In this document: in pieces, positions 54,144-58,302 of the stretch
Numbering within the stretch: position 1 is the first letter of the stretch
How the letters are laid out: each line of letters begins with the position of its first letter
Origin: Vannielia sp.
GTDB lineage: Bacteria; Pseudomonadota; Alphaproteobacteria; Rhodobacterales; Rhodobacteraceae
Assembly: GCF_029212645.1 (NCBI RefSeq)
Contig: NZ_JARGND010000020.1
Span: forward strand, 1 to 58,302
DNA length: 58,302 bases
Direction: 5' to 3'
Notes under the pieces: generated by a model
What the model was told of the DNA's origin: nothing
Seen by the model: the letters and a program-made list of their open reading frames with translations, nothing else
Databases searched by the model: none
Program-made: the position numbers and the translations under genes

Positions 54144-55190
54144 TCAAGCGGAAGCGGTGGCCGGTGTTTGCGGCAAAAAGACCGAGAAACAGGCCCCCTC
54201 CCCCAACTCGCTTTCAATCTGGAGGCGTCCCCGGTGGCGGGCGACGATGTGTTTGGCAATGGCCAGCCCAAGGCCGGTGCCGCCCATTTCGCGCGAGCGA
54301 TGCGAATCGGCGCGGTAAAAGCGCTCGGTCAGGCGCGGGATATGCAGCGGATTGATTCCATCGCCATAATCGCGCACATCCACCCGCAGCGCATTGCCGC
54401 GCAGCGCCGCCATATGCGGCAGGCGCGTGAGCGTGACATCTATCTTTTTTCCGGCGGCGCCGTATTTGAGCGCGTTTTCCACGAGGTTGGTGAACACCTG
54501 GGTCAGCTGGTCAGCATCGCCCGGCACGGTGGTATCCTCACAGTCGATCACCAGATTGAGCGCCATGCCGCCCTCTTCGGTGATGGGCTTCAGCGTGTTG
54601 GTGACAGATTGCAGGATCTGCGCCAGATCGACGGTGTTGGACGGGCGTTGCATGGCCACCGCCTCAACCCGCGACAGAGACAGCAGATCGCTCACCAGCC
54701 GGTTCATGCGGGCGGTTTCACGCTCCATGATGCCAAGGAATCGCTCCCGCGCCGGGGCATCTTCGCGGGCGGGGCCGCGCAGGGTCTCGATGAAGCCGAT
54801 CAGCGCGGTGAGCGGGGTTTTCAGCTCATGGCTGACATTGGCCACAAAATCGCGGCGCATCTGGTTGGCGGCCTCCGATTGGCTGAGATCTTCAAATGCC
54901 AGCACCACGCGCGACTGGACCGGGCTGGCGGTGATGCGGAAGATCTGCTCGCCCTGCCCCTCCACCCGGCGAAACCGGTCCGTGCCGGGGGTGTTATGGC
55001 GCAGGCAGTTTTCGATCAGTTCGGCAACGGCGGGTTGGCGCATTTGCAACGAATAGTGCCGCCCCATGCCAAGCCTGCCAAAAAGCTCGGCGGCGGGGTC
55101 ATTCACGGCCTCGATGCGCTCATCGCTGCCAACGATGATGAGCGGCATCGGGATGGCAGCGATCAGGCTGTCGATTTCGGCGGAGGGCAT
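54144..55190 (-). CDS. phoR: Phosphate-sensing histidine kinase PhoR (no membrane helices)
   Basis: 348 aa. PAS domain (about 5-100), HisKA with H121 in VSHELKTP, and HATPase with N239 (NLVENALKY), DYGDGI (274-279) and GTGLGLA (304-310). It phosphorylates and dephosphorylates PhoB. Unlike E. coli PhoR it begins directly with the PAS domain and shows no transmembrane segment, so membrane contact must go through PhoU or PstB. It lies upstream of the pst operon on the same strand and is separated from it by the Pho box. Confidence 0.95.
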   Translation of the reverse strand: MPSAEIDSLIAAIPMPLIIVGSDERIEAVNDPAAELFGRLGMGRHYSLQMRQPAVAELIENCLRHNTPGTDRFRRVEGQGEQIFRITASPVQSRVVLAFEDLSQSEAANQMRRDFVANVSHELKTPLTALIGFIETLRGPAREDAPARERFLGIMERETARMNRLVSDLLSLSRVEAVAMQRPSNTVDLAQILQSVTNTLKPITEEGGMALNLVIDCEDTTVPGDADQLTQVFTNLVENALKYGAAGKKIDVTLTRLPHMAALRGNALRVDVRDYGDGINPLHIPRLTERFYRADSHRSREMGGTGLGLAIAKHIVARHRGRLQIESELGEGACFSVFLPQTPATASA

Positions 55191-55226
55191 GGGGGCCTCG
55201 TGGCTAAGGGCGGGGGTGGCGCGAGC

Positions 55227-55751
55227 CTAGGCCGGTTTCAGGCCAGTGCGGAAGCGGCGCATATTTGCATGATACTTCCTGGCCGAGCTGCGCAGCCCTT
55301 CTATGGCGGCCTCGTCAAGCTGGCGCACCACCTTGCCCGGCGCGCCCATCACAAGGCTGCCATCGGGGATTTCCTTGCCTTCGGTGATCAGCGCCCCTGC
55401 CCCGATCAGGCAGTTTTTGCCGATCTTCGCGCCGTTCAACACGGTGGCGCCCATGCCGATCAGACTGTTTTCACCGATGATGCAGCCGTGCAGCATGGCC
55501 TTGTGGCCGATGGTGCAGCCCGGCCCGATGATGAGCGGGCAGCCGGGATCTGTGTGGCACACGGTATTTTCCTGCACGTTGGAGCCTGCGCCAACGCGAA
55601 TTTCCTCGTTATCGCCGCGCAGGGTGCTGCCAAACCAGACGGAAGCGCCGCTCTCAAGCACCACCTTGCCGATCAGGTTTGCATCGGGCGCGACCCAATA
55701 ATCGCCATCCTCGGGGAGGTCGGGAGCGATTCCGTCAAGTGCGTAGATCAT
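55227..55751 (-). CDS. Gamma-carbonic-anhydrase family protein
   Basis: 174 aa. Left-handed beta-helix of hexapeptide repeats with three histidines placed as metal ligands: H66, H83 and H88 ([15 protein letters not shown]). The [13 protein letters not shown] block matches the YrdA/PaaY/CaiE group. Activity as a carbonic anhydrase or thioesterase cannot be told from sequence. The ATG overlaps the gmk stop (4 bp). Confidence 0.92.
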   Translation of the reverse strand: MIYALDGIAPDLPEDGDYWVAPDANLIGKVVLESGASVWFGSTLRGDNEEIRVGAGSNVQENTVCHTDPGCPLIIGPGCTIGHKAMLHGCIIGENSLIGMGATVLNGAKIGKNCLIGAGALITEGKEIPDGSLVMGAPGKVVRQLDEAAIEGLRSSARKYHANMRRFRTGLKPA

Positions 55752-56392
55752 CGGTTTTCCTTTTCGCGGAACTGGTCGTGCAAGGCGCGGACATGGGTGC
55801 CCAGATCGGGCTGCTGGGGACGGCGCAGGCGCTCGGCCTCGACAATGGTGCGCAGGCGGGCTTCGGTTTCGTCGAGATTATCGTTGATCAGCACGTAATC
55901 ATAGCTGTCCCAGTGGCTGATCTCGTCCCAGCTTTTCTGCATCCGTTTGGAGATGGTTTCCGGCGCGTCCTGCCCACGCTCTATCAGGCGGCGGCGCAGC
56001 TCGGTGATGGAGGGCGGCAGGATGAAGATCGAGAGGGTGTGCTTGCCAAGCTCGGAATTGCGGATTTGCTGTGCGCCCTGCCAATCGACATCAAACAGCA
56101 CATCGCGCCCTTTGCTGATCGCGGCGCGCACCGGGCCTGCGGGGGAGCCGTAGTGATTGCCAAACACATGGGCGTGCTCAAGCATCTGCTCGTCGGCCAC
56201 CTGCGCGCGAAACTCGGCCTCGCTGAGGAAGTGGTAATGCACGCCATCTTCCTCGCCGGGCCGTGGCGGGCGGGTGGTGGCGGAGATCGAGAAGGACAAG
56301 GTGGGATCCCAGGCGATCAGCCGCCGGGCGAGCGTAGATTTGCCTGCGCCCGAAGGCGAGGACAGGATGATGAGCAATCCGCGCCGGGCCAT
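55748..56392 (-). CDS. gmk: Guanylate kinase
   Basis: 214 aa. P-loop [10 protein letters not shown] (11-20), GMP-binding [12 protein letters not shown] and [13 protein letters not shown], then [11 protein letters not shown]. It converts GMP to GDP with ATP. It follows yicC by 15 bp, the conserved yicC-gmk pairing, and overlaps the gamma-CA gene. Confidence 0.97.
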   Translation of the reverse strand: MARRGLLIILSSPSGAGKSTLARRLIAWDPTLSFSISATTRPPRPGEEDGVHYHFLSEAEFRAQVADEQMLEHAHVFGNHYGSPAGPVRAAISKGRDVLFDVDWQGAQQIRNSELGKHTLSIFILPPSITELRRRLIERGQDAPETISKRMQKSWDEISHWDSYDYVLINDNLDETEARLRTIVEAERLRRPQQPDLGTHVRALHDQFREKENR

Positions 56393-56407
56393 GGGCCGCC
56401 TCCCTCT

Positions 56408-57304
56408 CTACTCCACGTTCTGAACCTGCTCCCGCATCTGGTCGATGGTGGCCTTGAGGTCAAGCCCGATCCGGGTGAGTTCAACCGCCTGCGCCTTGGA
56501 GCAGAGCGTATTGGCCTCGCGGTTGAATTCCTGACACAGAAAATCCAGCTTGCGCCCGATGGCGTCTTCACTTGCCAGCAAGGCGCGGGCGGCCTCTATA
56601 TGGGCTGCGATCCGGTCGATCTCTTCGGTGACGTCGGATTTGAGCGCCAGCATGGCCACCTCTTGGGCGACACGGTCTTCATCAAGGCCGCGGGTGTTTT
56701 CGAGAACACGGGCGAGGTTCTGGCGCAGGCTGTCGGCCATTTCTGCCTTGCGCTCCTCGGCGATCGGGCGGGCCTCGGTGATAAGTTTTTGCATCTTGTC
56801 GAGATGGGCCAGCAGCAGCGCATGAAGCGCGGCGCCTTCGGTGGCGCGCATCTCCAGGAAGGCTTCGAGGAGCGGGACAAAATCCCCCATCAGCTTGGCG
56901 CGAAGTGCGGCGCGCTCCCCCTCGGGCAGTTCGGCGGGATCGTCGGCAATGCCTTTCATCGAGAGGATCTCGGCAGTGGTCGGGGCATTCAGCTCTACCC
57001 CCGCGCGCTCGGCCTCAAGGGTGATTTGCGACAGCGCCGAAAGCACCTGGCTGAGTTGCGCGCCATCAAGGCGCATCTGCCCTGAGCCACCGGCGCGCTG
57101 GATCCGCAAGGTAAGGCTCACGTTGCCCCGATCAAGGTGACGCGAGAGTTCGGTGCGCAGCCCCTGCTCCAGCCCGCCGATCCATTCGGGCAGGCGAAAG
57201 CGCAGGTCCAGCCCCTTGCCGTTGACGGAGCGCATTTCCCAAGACCAGTTGAAGTCAGCGCCTTGGTGCGCGCGGGCGGCGAAGCCTGTCATGGAGTTAA
57301 CCAT
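56408..57304 (-). CDS. yicC: YicC-family endoribonuclease
   Basis: 298 aa. The family start SMTGFAARAHQGADF, WEMRSVNGKGLDLRFRLPE and the C-terminal LDFLCQEFNREANTLCSKA region are all present. YicC proteins are reported as endoribonucleases acting in RNA turnover. The ATG at 57304 (MVNSMTGF) is the family-typical start. First gene of the yicC-gmk-gamma-CA unit. Confidence 0.95.
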   Translation of the reverse strand: MVNSMTGFAARAHQGADFNWSWEMRSVNGKGLDLRFRLPEWIGGLEQGLRTELSRHLDRGNVSLTLRIQRAGGSGQMRLDGAQLSQVLSALSQITLEAERAGVELNAPTTAEILSMKGIADDPAELPEGERAALRAKLMGDFVPLLEAFLEMRATEGAALHALLLAHLDKMQKLITEARPIAEERKAEMADSLRQNLARVLENTRGLDEDRVAQEVAMLALKSDVTEEIDRIAAHIEAARALLASEDAIGRKLDFLCQEFNREANTLCSKAQAVELTRIGLDLKATIDQMREQVQNVE

Positions 57305-57345
57305 TTAACGTTTTTGTCCCCAAAAATGTACCGGGTCGTGCAATA

Positions 57346-57360
57346 TTAACATTTAGGTAA
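57346..57360. promoter_or_regulatory. CtrA-like half-site pair between yicC and the PAS gene
   Basis: TTAA, 7 bp, GTAA: one mismatch from the TTAA-N7-TTAA CtrA box. Another TTAAC word is at 57377-57382. In the divergent control region, about 90 bp before the PAS gene. Weak evidence. Confidence 0.25.
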
Positions 57361-57439
57361 TCTTCCTTGTCATAGGGTTAACAGAGCAATGCCCCTGCGA
57401 CAACAGACGGGAATGTGACGCAAACGCAAGGGTGGCGAC

Positions 57440-58243
57440 ATGACGTGGCAAAATGGCGGCGATTCGGGGGTGGTATCGCTGATGGACTATAACAATGACA
57501 TTCGGTTCCCGGCGGTTAACGCGCTGCGGAACTATTGGGACAGGTTGCGCGGCGGGCGCGATGTGCCCACACGCGCCGAGGTTGACCCCAGGGCGATTGA
57601 AGACCAGCTTGAATATACCTTCATCCTGGAGCGGATCGCGCCCGGCGTTGGCCGCTTTCGCCTCGCGGGGATGCACCTGAATGACCTGATGGGGATGGAG
57701 GTGCGTGGCATGCCGCTCACCTCGGTTTTCATGCCCGAGCACCGCGCCACGGTGAGCCGGGTGTTGGAGGATGTGTTTGCCGGGCCGTCGATTGGCACCT
57801 TGACCCTTGCAGGCGAGCGCGGCGTAGGCCGCCCGCCGATGGATGGCAAGATGCTGCTGCTGCCGCTGGGCTCGGATTTTGGCGATGTCAGCCGCGCTTT
57901 GGGCTGCCTCACCACCATTGGCCCCGCAGGCCGCACCCCGCGCCGCTTTACGGTGAAGGAAGAGTTGGTTGAGCAGGTGCGCCCGGATGGCGCGGACCAG
58001 CCCGCCCCCCCAAACCCCGCCAGCCCGCGTGACCGCACCGCCCGGCTTTTGGCGCAAGCAGAGGCCGCGCGGCGGGACCCAGAAACAACCGGCGGCTTTG
58101 CGGAGCCCGCGGCCCCCTACGCGCCGCAGCCTTCTGGCCGCGCGCGGCTCGGTGCGAAGCCGCGCCTTTATGTGGTTGGCTCTGATGACGATCCGATAGC
58201 GGCAAAGCAGCGCCGCCGCGAAGAAAGCGACCAGACAAGCTGA
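57440..58243 (+). CDS. PAS-domain protein (PAS_5/DUF1457 family)
   Basis: 267 aa. The N-terminal part (about 15-160) is a PAS_5 domain: ALRNYWDRLRGGRDVPTRAE, DQLEYTFILERI, RFRLAGMHLNDLMGMEVRGM and a closing LLLPLGSDFGD strand. The second half is Pro/Ala/Arg-rich and disordered, with LYVVGSDDD near the end. Caulobacter proteins of this type act in cell-cycle signalling; whether this one does is inference. No output domain. An ATG at 57482 is a possible later start. Confidence 0.85.
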   Translation: MTWQNGGDSGVVSLMDYNNDIRFPAVNALRNYWDRLRGGRDVPTRAEVDPRAIEDQLEYTFILERIAPGVGRFRLAGMHLNDLMGMEVRGMPLTSVFMPEHRATVSRVLEDVFAGPSIGTLTLAGERGVGRPPMDGKMLLLPLGSDFGDVSRALGCLTTIGPAGRTPRRFTVKEELVEQVRPDGADQPAPPNPASPRDRTARLLAQAEAARRDPETTGGFAEPAAPYAPQPSGRARLGAKPRLYVVGSDDDPIAAKQRRREESDQTS

Positions 58244-58302
58244 GCGAACAGCCCAGACGGACGAGGCCATAGCAAAACACACACAGAAAAGCGGCGCGCC
58301 CT

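Noticed and set aside
54120-55898. 592-codon open frame on the plus strand
   Set aside because: Antisense to phoR and the gamma-carbonic-anhydrase gene; composition is low-complexity and His/Gly/Ala-rich as expected for a shadow frame.

Overview
The window looks like a chromosomal segment of a marine Rhodobacterales (Roseobacter-type) alphaproteobacterium. The grounds are high GC, the gene order pyrH-frr-uppS-cdsA-dxr-rseP-bamA-skp-fabZ-lpxA-lpxI-lpxB, an SSB ending in DIDDEIPF, a VjbR-like LuxR solo, and a phoR-pstSCAB-phoU-phoB cluster. About 55 protein genes are supported. I see no tRNA, rRNA or CRISPR array. The left end cuts an M32 carboxypeptidase; the right end is just past a PAS-domain protein gene.

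Layout. 1-2.9 kb: carboxypeptidase end, crotonase-like protein, PaaI-type thioesterase, rplM-rpsI. 2.9-4.3 kb: an AT-richer islet with a tiny candidate sRNA, a GNAT acetyltransferase and a membrane-anchored unknown. 4.5-9.0 kb: a 44-aa membrane peptide, an exported unknown and xerD on the minus strand, divergent from aroK-aroB. 9.1-12.4 kb: an orphan protein with a CNF1-like Cys/His signature, ssb, a lytic transglycosylase and an AraC regulator. 12.5-25.9 kb: miaA (apparently starting at AUC) divergent from the long envelope/isoprenoid/lipid A operon. 26-32 kb: SYLF lipoprotein, hemB, a small membrane protein, mfd. 32-38 kb (minus): acyl-CoA ligase, DsbA-like protein and MFS exporter in one unit, plus a YejA-like binding protein. 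37.9-38.0 kb: second candidate sRNA. 38.2-43.2 kb: 3-hydroxybutyrate dehydrogenase with a patatin, a small exported protein, DUF502, psuK-psuG. 43.5-45.4 kb: rpsB-tsf. 45.4-47.9 kb: an accessory patch (mosaic palindromic repeat, LuxR solo with operator-like dyads, decayed transposase, AT-rich orphan gene, IS-end-like repeats). 48-55.2 kb: the complete phosphate-sensing and uptake cluster with a clear Pho box. 55.2-58.3 kb: gamma-carbonic anhydrase, gmk, yicC, PAS protein.

How it fits together. Most of the window is core housekeeping: translation factors, tRNA modification, aromatic biosynthesis, outer-membrane assembly, isoprenoid precursors, lipid A, repair and phosphate homeostasis. Novelty is concentrated in the short accessory patches and intergenic gaps: the CNF1-like orphan at 9.2 kb, two compact promoter-hairpin-terminator units at 3.0 and 38.0 kb, the AUC-start miaA, and the IS/repeat/LuxR patch at 45.4-47.9 kb. 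Family names and positional comparisons come from memory of those families; no database search was run.
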